Source: Moraxellaceae bacterium
GTDB taxonomy: Bacteria; Pseudomonadota; Gammaproteobacteria; Pseudomonadales; Moraxellaceae
Assembly: GCA_029237815.1 (NCBI GenBank)
Contig: JAQZBP010000001.1
Location: 186,001 to 250,000, forward strand
Length of the DNA: 64,000 nucleotides
Direction: 5' to 3'
Position 1 is the first letter of the stretch; every line of letters starts with the position of its first letter. The position numbers were made by a program, and so were the translations under genes. This document shows, in pieces, positions 1 through 10,563 of this stretch. Below the pieces are notes generated by a model. It was given only the letters and a program-made list of their open reading frames with translations. It was not told where the DNA came from and ran no database searches.

Positions 1-186
1 GCCATGCTCACCGAGCAGGGGCAGCCGGGACCATTCATCCAGCGCAGTTTTGCCATCGAGCGCGCGCAGGGCCTGCAGTACGGGCGACAACTGCGCGGGC
101 CAGTAGGGCAGGGAATGCCGCACAAAGAACAAAGTCAGCTCGAGAACGGCGGCTTCGGCGTTCTGCAGCCTGGCTTGCGCACTCAT
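1..186 (-). CDS. Hypothetical protein, N-terminal part only (runs off the left edge)
   Basis: An open frame of 62 codons begins with ATG at 186 and continues past the window edge. The visible part starts MSAQARLQ and reads as an amphipathic, Leu/Ala-rich helical sequence (for example LTLFFVRHSLPYW) with no motif I recognise. It lies 88 bases downstream of guaA on the same strand, with an AGGG about 8 bases before the start, so it may be the next gene of the gua operon. The usual guaA-adjacent tadA (deaminase) is not what is seen here. Calling it a gene rests on the plausible start, the uninterrupted frame and its position; the function is unknown. Confidence 0.5.
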   Translation of the reverse strand, partial: MSAQARLQNAEAAVLELTLFFVRHSLPYWPAQLSPVLQALRALDGKTALDEWSRLPLLGEHG

Positions 187-274
187 GGTCGGGCCCTGCA
201 GAGCTCAGGTGAATGATGACGCCGCGAGCCGGAACATTCGGCAGGGAGTGGCCGCCGTCCCCGCAGGGAGCGAC

Positions 275-1894
275 TCACTCCCATTCGATGGTCGCGGGCG
301 GCTTGCCGGACACGTCGTAGACGACGCGCGACACGCCCTCGATCTCGTTGATGATGCGGTTGCTGACCTTGCCCAGCAGCTCGTAGGGCAGGTGCGCCCA
401 GTGCGCCGTCATGAAGTCGATGGTCTGCACGGCGCGCAGCGAGATCACCCACTGGTAGCGGCGGCCGTCGCCGACCACGCCCACGGACTTCACCGGCAGG
501 AAGACGGCGAAGGCCTGCGAGGTCTTGTGGTACCAGTCGGCCTTGTGCAGCTCCTCCAGGAAGATGGCATCGGCCTCGCGCAGGATGTCGGCGTATTCCT
601 TCTTCACTTCGCCGAGGATGCGGACGCCGAGGCCGGGGCCCGGGAAGGGATGCCGGTAGACCATGTCATAGGGCAGGCCGAGCTCGAGGCCGATCTTGCG
701 CACCTCGTCCTTGAAGAGCTCGCGCAGCGGCTCGACCAGCTTCATCTTCATGTCGTCCGGCAGGCCGCCGACATTGTGGTGCGATTTGATGACATGGGCC
801 TTCCCGGTCTTGCTGGCGGCGGACTCGATCACGTCCGGGTAGATGGTGCCCTGGGCCAGCCAGTTCACGCCGCCGGCGGCGAGCTTGGAGGATTCACGAT
901 CGAATATGTCGATGAAGGTGTTGCCGATGATCTTGCGCTTGCGCTCGGGATCGGACTGGCCCGCGAGCTTGCCGAGGAACTCGTCCTCGGCATCGACGCG
1001 GATCACGCGCACGCCCATGTTCTTGGCAAACATGGCCATGACCTGATCGCCTTCGCCCTTGCGCAACAGGCCGTTGTCGACGAAGACGCAGGTCAGCTTG
1101 TCGCCGATGGCCTTGTGCAGGAGGGCGGCCACCACGGAGGAATCGACGCCGCCGGACAGGCCGAGCAGGACCTGGTCGTCACCGACCTGGGCGCGGATGC
1201 GCTCGATGGAGTCGGCGACGATGTTGGCCGGGGTCCACAGCGCCTCGCAGCCACAGATCTGGCGAAGGAATCGCTCGAGGATGCGGCCGCCCTGGTGGGT
1301 GTGGGTGACTTCCGGGTGGAACTGCACGCCATAGAACTGCTTTTCTTCGGAGGCCATGGCGGCGATGGGACAGCTCGGGGTGGCGGCCACGACGCGGAAG
1401 CCCACGGGCATGGCGGTGACCTTGTCGCCGTGACTCATCCACACGTCGAGGATGGGACGGCCATTGTTGTCGATACGGTCCTCGATACCGTCGAAGAGTG
1501 CGGATCGCGCCGACACGCGGGCGGCCTCCTCCGAGTTGTGCTCGGAAATCGTGACCTCGGCATAGCCGAACTCGCGCATCTCGGAGGACTCCACTCGTCC
1601 GCCGAGCTGCTGCGCCATGGTCTGCATGCCGTAGCAGATGCCGAGGACAGGCACTCCCATCTCGAATACAACTTGCGGTGCACGGGGCGTGTCGGCCAGC
1701 GTGACCGTTTCCGGACCGCCGGAGAGGATGATGCCGCGCGGATTGAAGGCACGGATCTCGTCTTCGCTCATGTCGAAGGCGCGCAGCTCGCAATACACGC
1801 CGATCTCGCGCACGCGGCGGGCGATCAGCTGCGAATACTGGGAACCGAAATCCAGGATCAGGATGCGGTGGGCATGGATGTCGTGCTGGCTCAT
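275..1894 (-). CDS. guaA: GMP synthase (glutamine-hydrolysing)
   Basis: Converts XMP to GMP using ATP and glutamine, the last step of guanine nucleotide synthesis in the cytosol. The 539-residue protein has the class I glutamine amidotransferase domain first ([10 protein letters not shown] near the start; nucleophile Cys in [17 protein letters not shown]), then the ATP-pyrophosphatase domain with its P-loop ([10 protein letters not shown]), and the dimerisation domain ending in PPATIEWE. Length is normal for the family. There are tandem ATGs at 1897 and 1894; the GGAAG upstream is better spaced for 1894. An in-frame extension reaching further upstream has no family counterpart. It sits downstream of guaB with one tiny gene between, forming the guaBA operon. 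Confidence 0.97.
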   Translation of the reverse strand: MSQHDIHAHRILILDFGSQYSQLIARRVREIGVYCELRAFDMSEDEIRAFNPRGIILSGGPETVTLADTPRAPQVVFEMGVPVLGICYGMQTMAQQLGGRVESSEMREFGYAEVTISEHNSEEAARVSARSALFDGIEDRIDNNGRPILDVWMSHGDKVTAMPVGFRVVAATPSCPIAAMASEEKQFYGVQFHPEVTHTHQGGRILERFLRQICGCEALWTPANIVADSIERIRAQVGDDQVLLGLSGGVDSSVVAALLHKAIGDKLTCVFVDNGLLRKGEGDQVMAMFAKNMGVRVIRVDAEDEFLGKLAGQSDPERKRKIIGNTFIDIFDRESSKLAAGGVNWLAQGTIYPDVIESAASKTGKAHVIKSHHNVGGLPDDMKMKLVEPLRELFKDEVRKIGLELGLPYDMVYRHPFPGPGLGVRILGEVKKEYADILREADAIFLEELHKADWYHKTSQAFAVFLPVKSVGVVGDGRRYQWVISLRAVQTIDFMTAHWAHLPYELLGKVSNRIINEIEGVSRVVYDVSGKPPATIEWE

Positions 1895-1943
1895 CATCAG
1901 GCTTCCGGAAAAAGCGAACGGGGCAGCTGCCCCGTCGCGTGAA

Positions 1944-2081
1944 TCAGTGTTGCTCGGGCTTGTCGGCCGTCTTGCGCTCGAGCCTGGCAACCAACTTGAC
2001 CAGTCCCGCGTGCGTGGTCACCACGATCACGGCCGCCAGCGCGATTCCGGCCCACCAGTACTGCCGCAGGAACTCGACCAT
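1944..2081 (-). CDS. Small single-span membrane protein between guaB and guaA
   Basis: A 45-codon frame begins with ATG at 2081, two bases after the guaB stop codon, and ends with TGA at 1944, 49 bases before the guaA start. The product starts [12 protein letters not shown], then has one hydrophobic helix (roughly residues 10-26, rich in A, V, I) followed by a charged tail with [12 protein letters not shown]. The layout suggests an inner-membrane protein with a short basic/polar tail, probably cytoplasmic. Translation is probably coupled to guaB. I recognise no family. It is too short for most gene callers, so it may be missing from annotations. The tight packing and the clear membrane helix are the reasons for calling it. 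Confidence 0.6.
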   Translation of the reverse strand: MVEFLRQYWWAGIALAAVIVVTTHAGLVKLVARLERKTADKPEQH

Positions 2082-2083
2082 GG

Positions 2084-3631
<1,548 letters not shown>

Positions 3632-3847
3632 TCAGGGTTGTTCAGTCTCCCCGCCCGACTCCATGCGGGAAAGTCGGGCGGCCTGGTCGGCGAACTGGTC
3701 CTCAACCTGGACCTCGACGGACGCCGCCTTGCGCTCCGCCTGTCGATAATCCGCCGGGCTCTCGGTTGCCGCCTTGCCGCCACCCAGTTGCTGATAGGCC
3801 AGCCAGCCCACGATCAGGACGGCGACAAGAAGTGACAGCAGGCGCAT
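3632..3847 (-). CDS. Small single-span membrane protein, hypothetical
   Basis: A 71-residue protein with one N-terminal hydrophobic segment (residues about 3-19, LLSLLVAVLIVGWLAY) and a polar tail containing ERKAASVEVQVEDQFADQAAR, which looks helical. The N-terminus has no lipobox Cys, so it is probably an uncleaved anchor with the tail in the periplasm. ATG at 3847 has GGAG upstream. It lies between guaB and the DUF4124-like gene, all on the minus strand. I know no function; the membrane helix and a good start support it as a real gene. Confidence 0.55.
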   Translation of the reverse strand: MRLLSLLVAVLIVGWLAYQQLGGGKAATESPADYRQAERKAASVEVQVEDQFADQAARLSRMESGGETEQP

Positions 3848-3948
3848 GGAGGTTCTCCGCCGGGAAGGGACCAGGAGAACAGTAGGCGGGAAAGCGCCAG
3901 CCCGACAGCCCCAGGCGTCCCAGTGGTGCCGCGGGCCGCCCGGCGTCT

Positions 3949-4338
3949 TTAGTATTCGGCGGCGGCCTTGGCCTCCTGCATGCGCTGGGCGCCCGCCTTC
4001 AACTCGTCGCGGAGGCTGTGCAGGCTTTTCGCCCCGCTCTTGGCCAGGTCCTCGGCAGCAGCTTCGGCGACCGGGGCAGCAAGCCCGGGTGCCTGCACCG
4101 GCTCCAGCGGCGTGACCCGGCTACCGTCATAGACGACGCGCTGCCCCTTGCCGGGTTGCTGCTCGAAGTGGGTGACGCCTTCGCTATCGACCCAGCTATA
4201 GAGCACATCGGTCTGCTGCCCCGGCCTCTGCGCGACCGGCGCCGGCGGCATGAACCGGGCCTTCAGCTCGGCGCGGTAATTCCAGCCGACAACGCCCGTG
4301 GCAATGACCAGCAACAGCAGTGCAATTCCAAACCTCAT
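3949..4338 (-). CDS. Membrane-anchored DUF4124-like protein
   Basis: A 129-residue protein with an N-terminal anchor (FGIALLLLVIATGVVGW), a short DUF4124-like core (LYSWVDSEGVTHFEQQP, resembling the W-x-D-x-x-G-x-x-H/Y-F pattern of that family) and an Ala/Glu-rich helical tail (residues about 90-129). DUF4124 domains are usually found in exported proteins of unknown role. The start is ATG at 4338; a GTG one codon earlier is possible. It is divergent from xseA, with about 110 bases between them. Whether it shares a transcript with the smaller membrane protein 100 bases downstream is unclear. Confidence 0.65.
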   Translation of the reverse strand: MRFGIALLLLVIATGVVGWNYRAELKARFMPPAPVAQRPGQQTDVLYSWVDSEGVTHFEQQPGKGQRVVYDGSRVTPLEPVQAPGLAAPVAEAAAEDLAKSGAKSLHSLRDELKAGAQRMQEAKAAAEY

Positions 4339-4451
4339 CACATCGTCCCTTTCCGGTTCCAGGCGGCAAAGTTTATCCGGATCCTTGGCCGCCGGCAGTA
4401 CCGCGGACGCTGCCGCCGATTAGAATGGGCCATCGAACGGACTGCCTGCCC

Positions 4452-5783
4452 ATGACCGCCACCCGCAACATCCTCTCCGTCAGCCTGCTCAACGAGCAGG
4501 TGCGCGACCTGCTCGAAGGCAGCTTCCCCAACCTCTGGGTGGAAGGCGAGATCTCCAACTTGTCCCAGCCCTCCTCGGGCCACCTCTACTTCACGCTCAA
4601 GGACGCGGGCGCGCAGATCCGGGCCGCCATGTTCCGCGGCAATAACCGCTTCCTGCGCTTCACGCCGAAGAACGGGCAGCAGGTACTGGTCAAGGCGCGA
4701 CTCAGCCTCTACGCGCCACGCGGCGACTACCAGCTCATCGTGGAGCAGATGGAGGAGGCCGGCCTCGGCGCTCTGCGCCGGGCCTTCGACGAGCTGCGCC
4801 TGCGCCTGCAGGCAGAGGGGCTCTTTGCCGCCGAACGCAAGCGTGAGCTGCCGGCGCCGCCGCGCCACATTGCCGTGATCACCTCCCCCACGGGCGCGGC
4901 CATCCGCGACATCCTCTCGGTACTGCAGCGCCGCTTCGCGGGGTTGCCGGTGACGGTGCTGCCAGTGCCGGTGCAGGGCAAGGAGGCCGGCCCCGCCATC
5001 GTGCGGGCCATTGCGCTGGCCAATGCGCAGCCGGCGTTTGACGTGATCCTGCTCGCCCGCGGCGGCGGCTCGCTGGAGGACCTCTGGGCCTTCAACGAGG
5101 AGATCGTGGCGCGCGCCATTGCCGGCAGCCGCCTGCCGGTGGTGAGCGGTGTCGGCCACGAGACCGACTTCACCATTGCCGACTTCGTGGCCGACATGCG
5201 CGCCCCCACGCCCTCGGCCGCGGCGGAGCTGCTCAGCCCGGACGGCGAGGACCTGCGTGACAATTTCGAAGGCTTTGAAATCCTGCTGACCCGCGTGCTA
5301 CGCACGCAGATGCAGCAGGCCAGCCAGCGCCTGGCGCACCTGCGGGCACGCCTGCGTCACCCGGGGCAACGCCTGCACGACCTCGCGCAGCGCCTCGACG
5401 AGCTCGACCTGCGCCTGCAACGCGCCGTACGCCATTCGCTACGCGCGCGCCAGATGCAGTGCCAGGGCCTCCTTGCCCGTCTGCGCGGCCAGCACCCGGG
5501 GCAGCGCCTGCCGGGGCAGCGCCAGCACCTCGCCATGCTCGACCAGCGTCTCGGGAACGCCATGATGCAACTGCTTCGCGAGCGTCAGGTGCAACTGCGC
5601 CATGTCGGCGAGCGCGCCCAGCTGGCGAGCCCGCTGGCCATCCTCGCGCGCGGCTACGCAATCGTGGAGTCCGGCGGGTGCATCGTGCGCTCGGTCGATG
5701 AAGTGACCGCAGGCAACGTGATACAGACCCGGCTGGCCGATGGCGTGCTGACCGCCACAGTCGCTTCCGTGGAGAGAAAATGA
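4452..5783 (+). CDS. xseA: Exodeoxyribonuclease VII large subunit
   Basis: The large subunit of the single-strand exonuclease ExoVII, which degrades ssDNA from either end during mismatch repair and DNA damage processing. The 443-residue protein has the N-terminal OB-fold (VEGEISNLSQ, SGHLYFTLKD), the catalytic core (VITSPTGAAIRDIL; LLARGGGSLEDLW; VSGVGHETDFTIADFVAD) and a long Arg/Leu-rich coiled-coil C-terminal half. ATG at 4452 matches the family start (NILSVSLLNEQVR). A TAGAAT hexamer at 4421-4426 may be its -10 box, but no -35 is evident. Its TGA overlaps the next gene's ATG by 4 bases. The small subunit xseB is not in the window. Confidence 0.96.
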   Translation: MTATRNILSVSLLNEQVRDLLEGSFPNLWVEGEISNLSQPSSGHLYFTLKDAGAQIRAAMFRGNNRFLRFTPKNGQQVLVKARLSLYAPRGDYQLIVEQMEEAGLGALRRAFDELRLRLQAEGLFAAERKRELPAPPRHIAVITSPTGAAIRDILSVLQRRFAGLPVTVLPVPVQGKEAGPAIVRAIALANAQPAFDVILLARGGGSLEDLWAFNEEIVARAIAGSRLPVVSGVGHETDFTIADFVADMRAPTPSAAAELLSPDGEDLRDNFEGFEILLTRVLRTQMQQASQRLAHLRARLRHPGQRLHDLAQRLDELDLRLQRAVRHSLRARQMQCQGLLARLRGQHPGQRLPGQRQHLAMLDQRLGNAMMQLLRERQVQLRHVGERAQLASPLAILARGYAIVESGGCIVRSVDEVTAGNVIQTRLADGVLTATVASVERK

Positions 5784-6619
5784 TGCGTCTGACCGCGTTG
5801 CTGCTTGGCCTGCTGCTCGGCAGCAATGTCATTGCCCTGCCCCGGGAGTCCCGGGTCCCTGGCGGAATCGCCCTGCTCCCGCTGCCGGCGTCGCTGCCGG
5901 CCGACCTTCAGGCAACCCTGGACGGCAAGCCCGTCTTCATCGCGAAGGGGCCCGGCGGCGAGCGCCACCTTGTCGTCGGGATTCCCCACGCCGCGCTGCC
6001 TGGCGAGAGTCAGGTAGTGATCAGTGACAGGAGCGGCCAGCCGACTATCGCGACGCTCCCGTTCACGATTGCCGACAAGCAGTACCCCGAGCAGCACATC
6101 AAGCTGCGCGACAACAAGCACGTGCATCCCGGCCCGGAGGAGCTCGCGCGCTACGAGCGCGAGGCCAGCGAGCAGCAGGCGGTCTACCGTGCCTACACGC
6201 CGTCGCCGGCGATCTGGCCCGCCTTCATTCAGCCGACCCGCGGCGCCGCCAATGCGAGCTTCGGGCGCAAGCGCTTCTTCAATGGCGAGCCACGCGCGCC
6301 GCATCTTGGGATGGATATCGCCGCGCCCGAAGGCCAGCCTGTCATCGCGCCTGCCGACGGGGTGGTCGCCCGAACCGGAGACTATTTCTTCAACGGACGC
6401 ACTGTGATGATCGATCACGGTCAGGGCCTGTTCTCCATGCTCTGCCACCTGAGAGAAATCAGCGTGAAGACCGGCGACCGCGTCCGCCAGGGCGACCTCG
6501 TCGGTGCCGTGGGCAAGACCGGCCGCGCCACTGGTCCGCACCTGCACTGGACGGTGAGCCTGAACGACGCGCGCATCGACCCGCTGCTTGTGCTGCCAGC
6601 CCTCGCAAGCGCGCCATGA
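5780..6619 (+). CDS. M23 family metallopeptidase, exported
   Basis: A 279-residue protein with an N-terminal signal peptide (LTALLLGLLLGSNVIA, probable cleavage near residue 19-20), a beta-rich N-terminal domain and a C-terminal LytM/M23 domain. Zinc ligands are visible: His175 and Asp179 in HLGMD, and His256 in GPHLHW, with His223 (LCHL) and His254 completing the active site. It is therefore likely to be an active peptidoglycan endopeptidase in the periplasm. It overlaps xseA by ATGA and the following transferase gene by another 4-base overlap, so the three are translationally coupled, although the functions appear unrelated. Confidence 0.9.
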   Translation: MMRLTALLLGLLLGSNVIALPRESRVPGGIALLPLPASLPADLQATLDGKPVFIAKGPGGERHLVVGIPHAALPGESQVVISDRSGQPTIATLPFTIADKQYPEQHIKLRDNKHVHPGPEELARYEREASEQQAVYRAYTPSPAIWPAFIQPTRGAANASFGRKRFFNGEPRAPHLGMDIAAPEGQPVIAPADGVVARTGDYFFNGRTVMIDHGQGLFSMLCHLREISVKTGDRVRQGDLVGAVGKTGRATGPHLHWTVSLNDARIDPLLVLPALASAP

Positions 6620-7281
6620 GCCGAGCGAGATTGGTATGGCTCGCTGACGACGGCTCGGTCCCGCTGTCGGCGCTTGCCACCCGCTTGCCGGAGACAGAAC
6701 GGCGCGAGCTGGACCACCTGACGCAACCCGACCGCGCCCGCGGCTTTGCCCTCTCGCGGCTGCTGCTGCGCCGGGAGCTGGCGTTGCACATGCAGTGGCC
6801 GGAAACCACGATCAGCTTCCAGCGCGCCGCCAACGGCCGCCTGGTACCCGCCGGGGAGACGGGCTGGCACTTCAGCCTCAGCCATGCCCCCGGACTGGTA
6901 GCCGTCCTCGTATCGGACGCGCCCTGCGGGGTGGATATCGAGCAGCGACGCCTTGTTCAGGTGCTGGCGGTCGCTCGCCGCTACTTTGCCGCTGCCGAAG
7001 TGGAATGGCTGGAACAACTGGACGAAGCAGAGCGCCTGCCCGGATTCCTCCGCCTGTGGACGCTCAAAGAAGCGGCCGTGAAGGCCCTCGGCACCGGCCT
7101 CGCCAACAACATGGCCCGCCTGGCATTCATCCTGGAGGGCGATGCGCCCCGGCTCGCCACTGGCGAAATGGCGCTACAGCTGCGACAGCTCGACGAGGAC
7201 CCGGTCTTCGTGGGCGCCGCCGTGGCCACCCTGCATACGGTCGAGTGGCAGTCACGGCAACTTTGCCTGGCAGAGCTCTGA
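6616..7281 (+). CDS. 4'-phosphopantetheinyl transferase, Sfp type
   Basis: Transfers phosphopantetheine from CoA to carrier-protein serines. The 221-residue length fits the Sfp (two-lobed) class rather than the short AcpS class. Motifs are visible in order: FSLSH at residues 86-90, CGVDIEQ with Mg-binding Asp107 and Glu109, and LWTLKEAAVKALG with Glu152 and Lys156. No polyketide, peptide-synthetase or carrier-protein gene lies nearby, so the partner may be the fatty-acid ACP or a cluster elsewhere. It is the last gene of the xseA unit and ends four bases before a terminator. Confidence 0.9.
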   Translation: MSRARLVWLADDGSVPLSALATRLPETERRELDHLTQPDRARGFALSRLLLRRELALHMQWPETTISFQRAANGRLVPAGETGWHFSLSHAPGLVAVLVSDAPCGVDIEQRRLVQVLAVARRYFAAAEVEWLEQLDEAERLPGFLRLWTLKEAAVKALGTGLANNMARLAFILEGDAPRLATGEMALQLRQLDEDPVFVGAAVATLHTVEWQSRQLCLAEL

Positions 7282-7284
7282 CAT

Positions 7285-7316
7285 AAAAAAAGCCCCGGCA
7301 TGCCGGGGCTTTTTTC
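7285..7316. terminator. Rho-independent terminator, probably bidirectional
   Basis: A perfect palindrome GCCCCGGCATGCCGGGGC (7292-7309) is flanked by a run of A on one side and T on the other. It therefore works for the PPTase gene on the plus strand and the DUF445 gene on the minus strand. Confidence 0.9.
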
Positions 7317-7331
7317 AGGGTGACGCGACGC

Positions 7332-8573
7332 TCAGTGCGTGAAGCCGAAGACGAGCTGCAGCCAGCCGCAAAGCGCGCCCAGCACGGCGCCGAGCATGAT
7401 CACGATCCACTCGTCTTCCTGAAAGGCCGGGCGCAGCAGGTCCTGGAATTCCTTGGCGCTCATCGCCTTCATGCGCGAGGCGAAGATGGAGGCGATGACC
7501 TTGGCGCGGTCGCGGTTGAACTGCGGGTTCGCCAGAGGCTGCAGTGAAAGCGCGGCGGCCTTCTCGACGATGGTGCGCTTCAGCGAGGCATAGCCGGTGG
7601 GCCCCACGGTCAGCTGGATGGCCGTACGCACCACGCCGCCTTCCAGCAGTGGGCTGATGTGCCGGCGAATCAGGGCCCGGGTGCGTTCGGAATACTTGCC
7701 GGTAAGCATCTCGTTGACCAGGTGCTTGAGCGAAACCATCTCGAGCGTGGACAGCTCGGCGAACTTCTCCGAAATCTCCGGCTGGCGCTTGAGGAAAAGG
7801 CCCTGCATGCGCCAGGGGCCGATCTTGATGGGATTCAGCGGGCGGAACACCATCGCCAGCGCCAGCCAGTTGGTGGCGTAGCCGAGCACGGCGCCGTACA
7901 GCGGCAGACCCATGTTCCAGGGGAACCAGTACCACAGCGTCATCTGCACGAGGCCGAAGGTCAGGCCGATCCAGAAGCTGGAGGTCACGATGAAATTGAT
8001 TTCCGGCGAGCCGACCTCCTGGAACACGCGCACCACGAGGGCCTTGTCGCCTTCCATCTGGCGCACCACCATGGCCTTGAGGTCGATCAGGTCCTCGATG
8101 TTCTCGCCGAGGTCGCGCACCAGGTTTTCCATCACTTCCGGTGTCTGCCGGCGCACGCGCGCATAGACACGCTTCTTGAAGCTGACGGGCAGGTTTTCCC
8201 AGAACACGCGGTTCTTCTCGTTCATGATCTCGTCGACCATGTCCTCGATGCGCTCCATGAGCCCGTCGGTGACGTGGCGCGCGATCTTGTCCGGATCCAT
8301 CTCGCGGAAGATTTCGGAGAGCGAGCCGAGCTTGGCCAGGGTGTTGTCGACCACGATGGCTGCCATCTTGCCGGCCTTGCGCGGCACGATGCCCTGCCAG
8401 CCGATCCAGGGCTTCCAGATGCCCACGAATTCGAGCGGGTAGAACACCATCTTCATGGCGAACCAGACGTGCGCCCAGGTGACGACGGCCGCGACGATGG
8501 GAATGGTGACGAAGCCCCAGAAATTGGGGAGGGCGCGGAGATGGAGCCAGAATTCAACCAGGGAATCGATCAT
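7332..8573 (-). CDS. DUF445 family membrane protein
   Basis: A 413-residue protein with an N-terminal membrane segment (WGFVTIPIVAAVVTWAHVWFAM), a long amphipathic cytosolic or periplasmic part with many charged helices, a central hydrophobic hairpin (residues about 210-260; FWIGLTFGLVQMTLWYW and YGAVLGYATNWLALAMVF) and a C-terminal segment (VIMLGAVLGALCGWLQLVFGF). The GYATNWLALxMxFRPL signature is typical of DUF445 (YheB/YjiN-related) proteins, whose role is not established. It stands alone between the terminator at 7285 and the kinase gene end at 8665. Confidence 0.85.
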   Translation of the reverse strand: MIDSLVEFWLHLRALPNFWGFVTIPIVAAVVTWAHVWFAMKMVFYPLEFVGIWKPWIGWQGIVPRKAGKMAAIVVDNTLAKLGSLSEIFREMDPDKIARHVTDGLMERIEDMVDEIMNEKNRVFWENLPVSFKKRVYARVRRQTPEVMENLVRDLGENIEDLIDLKAMVVRQMEGDKALVVRVFQEVGSPEINFIVTSSFWIGLTFGLVQMTLWYWFPWNMGLPLYGAVLGYATNWLALAMVFRPLNPIKIGPWRMQGLFLKRQPEISEKFAELSTLEMVSLKHLVNEMLTGKYSERTRALIRRHISPLLEGGVVRTAIQLTVGPTGYASLKRTIVEKAAALSLQPLANPQFNRDRAKVIASIFASRMKAMSAKEFQDLLRPAFQEDEWIVIMLGAVLGALCGWLQLVFGFTH

Positions 8574-8664
8574 AGGCGACTGCGTTGTTCTCGTTGTTAG
8601 ACGGCAGGACTCGCGTCATCCATTCCAGACGCTGCCGGTGACAAAGGCGCGAGCATACCAGCAC

Positions 8665-10563
8665 TCAGGGGGCCTCTCCCACTCCCCTCTTCGGGCCGCC
8701 CGGCAGCCATTCCGCCAGCAAGTCGGCCAGGGCCTGGCGGCGAAACGGCTTGGTCAGCACGGCATCCATGCCAGCCTCGCGGCAGGCGTCCCGCACGTCA
8801 TCCAGCAGGTGCGCCGTCAGGGCAATCACCGGCAGGCGCCGGCCGGACTCGCGGGCGCGCCAGCGTCGCGTCGCCTCGAAGCCATCCATGACCGGCAGCT
8901 GGCAGTCCATCAGGACGAGGTCATAGCGGGATGCGCCCTGCTCCAGGCGACGCAGCGCCGTCGCGCCGTCCCCGACCAGCTCCACCGCGCAACCGAGGTG
9001 ACGCAGCATGCCCTCCGCCACCATCTGGTTGGCGGGATTGTCCTCCACGACCAGCACGCGCCCCCGCGTCGGCGTCGGCGCCTCACCGGTCGCCTCCTCG
9101 GCCCGGAACAGGAGAACCTCGAAGACGAAGCAGGAACCGACGCCGGGCTCGCTTTCCACCCGCAGGCGCCCGTCCATCAGGCCGGCGAGGCGGGAGGCAA
9201 TGGCGAGACCGAGCCCGGCCCCGTCGTAGCGCCGGCTGGACTGACTGTCCACCTGCACGAAAGGCTGGAAGATGCGTGCCTGGAGGTCGGCGGGAATGCC
9301 GATGCCGGTATCGCAGACCTCGCAGGTCAGGAACAACTGACGACCTGCGCGCTCCGCAAAGACGGCGCGCAAGGTGATGCTGCCTTCGTGCGTGAACTTG
9401 AGCGCGTTCTCGAGGAGCTGGGAGAGGATCTGGCGGATTCGCAGGGCATCGCCCAGCAGGCTGCAGCCGGGCGGCAGGCCTTCGACCTCCAGCACAAGGC
9501 CGAGGCGCTGCCGCTGCGCTTCCGGCTGGTAACGGGTGATGAGCTGGCTGAGCAACAGCGCCGGCTCGAAAGGACGCAGCTCGAGCGGCAGCTTGCCTTG
9601 ATCGAGCCGGGAGAAATCGAGGATGTCGTCGACCAGGCGCAGCAAGTCGCCGCCGGCTTGCTGGGCATGTTGCACATAATCGGATTGCTCGCCATCGAGC
9701 CGGGTCGATTCCAGCAGTTGCAGCATGCCGGAAATGCCATTGAGCGGCGTCCGCAACTCGTGGCTCATCATCGCGAGGAACTGGCTCTTGGCCTGGCTGG
9801 CCTCGTCGGCCCGGACGCGCGCGTCGAGCAGCTCACGCGTGTAGTGAGTCTGCGCGGTACGGGCGTCGGCGAGCGCCGCGGCAAGCTGGTTGAGGCGATG
9901 GCCGAGCTGGCCGATCTCGCCGCCGGTGTTCACCTCGAGGCGCGCGTCGAACTGGCGCTGCCCGAGCTTCTCGACAAAGCCGGCCACGGCCTCCAGCGGT
10001 CGCCGCAAGAGTACCGCCATGCGCAGGGCCAGCAACCCTGAGAGGAGCAGCGCCAGGCCGCCAAGGAGCAGCCCGTTGCGCAGGATCTCGTGCTCCCGCG
10101 CCAGCGCAAGGTCGTCGCTGACACCGATCTCCACTCGCCCCAGCACAGCCGGAGCCGACATATCGGGCGCCAGCCAGTCCTGGGCCGCCGCACCGAGGTT
10201 GGTCGGACGGATCTCGCTGCCAAAGCGATGCACTGCCATGCCGCTGGCGTGCTGCCGGGAGCGTGACTGCAGGAGGACGACGCCATCCGCGCCCAGCACC
10301 CGCACCTCGACCACGCCAGGCTGGCGCAGGAGGGTCTCGACCTGGCCGGCCAGGCTGTCCATGTTGCCGGAAATCACGGCGTAGTCGGCGCTGGCCGCCA
10401 GCTGCGCTGCCATCAGCCCCCCGCTGGCCGCCAGCTCGCGCTTGGCGTCCGCGAGGCGCGCCTGCAGCAGGTAACCCAGCAGCAGGACCAGCATGAGGAA
10501 GGCCGGCGCCACCCCGAGGAACAGGGTGCGACTGCGCAGGCTCCAGTTTTCCATCAGGGCCAT
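8665..10563 (-). CDS. Hybrid sensor histidine kinase/response regulator
   Basis: A 632-residue inner-membrane kinase. TM1 spans about residues 13-33, a periplasmic sensor about 34-162, TM2 about 163-187, then a HAMP-like linker. The HisKA dimerisation domain carries phospho-acceptor His268 ([12 protein letters not shown]), followed by an ATPase domain ([26 protein letters not shown]) and a receiver domain from residue 503 with Asp553 ([17 protein letters not shown]). The topology resembles BarA, but there is no C-terminal Hpt domain, so a separate phosphotransfer partner would be needed. The ATG at 10563 follows a strong GAGGGAGG ribosome site and overlaps the end of the binding-protein gene by 10 bases. 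It probably senses the state of the upstream binding protein. Confidence 0.92.
   Translation of the reverse strand: MALMENWSLRSRTLFLGVAPAFLMLVLLLGYLLQARLADAKRELAASGGLMAAQLAASADYAVISGNMDSLAGQVETLLRQPGVVEVRVLGADGVVLLQSRSRQHASGMAVHRFGSEIRPTNLGAAAQDWLAPDMSAPAVLGRVEIGVSDDLALAREHEILRNGLLLGGLALLLSGLLALRMAVLLRRPLEAVAGFVEKLGQRQFDARLEVNTGGEIGQLGHRLNQLAAALADARTAQTHYTRELLDARVRADEASQAKSQFLAMMSHELRTPLNGISGMLQLLESTRLDGEQSDYVQHAQQAGGDLLRLVDDILDFSRLDQGKLPLELRPFEPALLLSQLITRYQPEAQRQRLGLVLEVEGLPPGCSLLGDALRIRQILSQLLENALKFTHEGSITLRAVFAERAGRQLFLTCEVCDTGIGIPADLQARIFQPFVQVDSQSSRRYDGAGLGLAIASRLAGLMDGRLRVESEPGVGSCFVFEVLLFRAEEATGEAPTPTRGRVLVVEDNPANQMVAEGMLRHLGCAVELVGDGATALRRLEQGASRYDLVLMDCQLPVMDGFEATRRWRARESGRRLPVIALTAHLLDDVRDACREAGMDAVLTKPFRRQALADLLAEWLPGGPKRGVGEAP

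Noticed and set aside
185-1942. Long open frame on the plus strand opposite guaA
   Set aside because: High-GC genomes give long antisense frames. Its product is low-complexity His/Asp/Gly/Ala-rich sequence with no motif, while guaA on the other strand is unmistakable.
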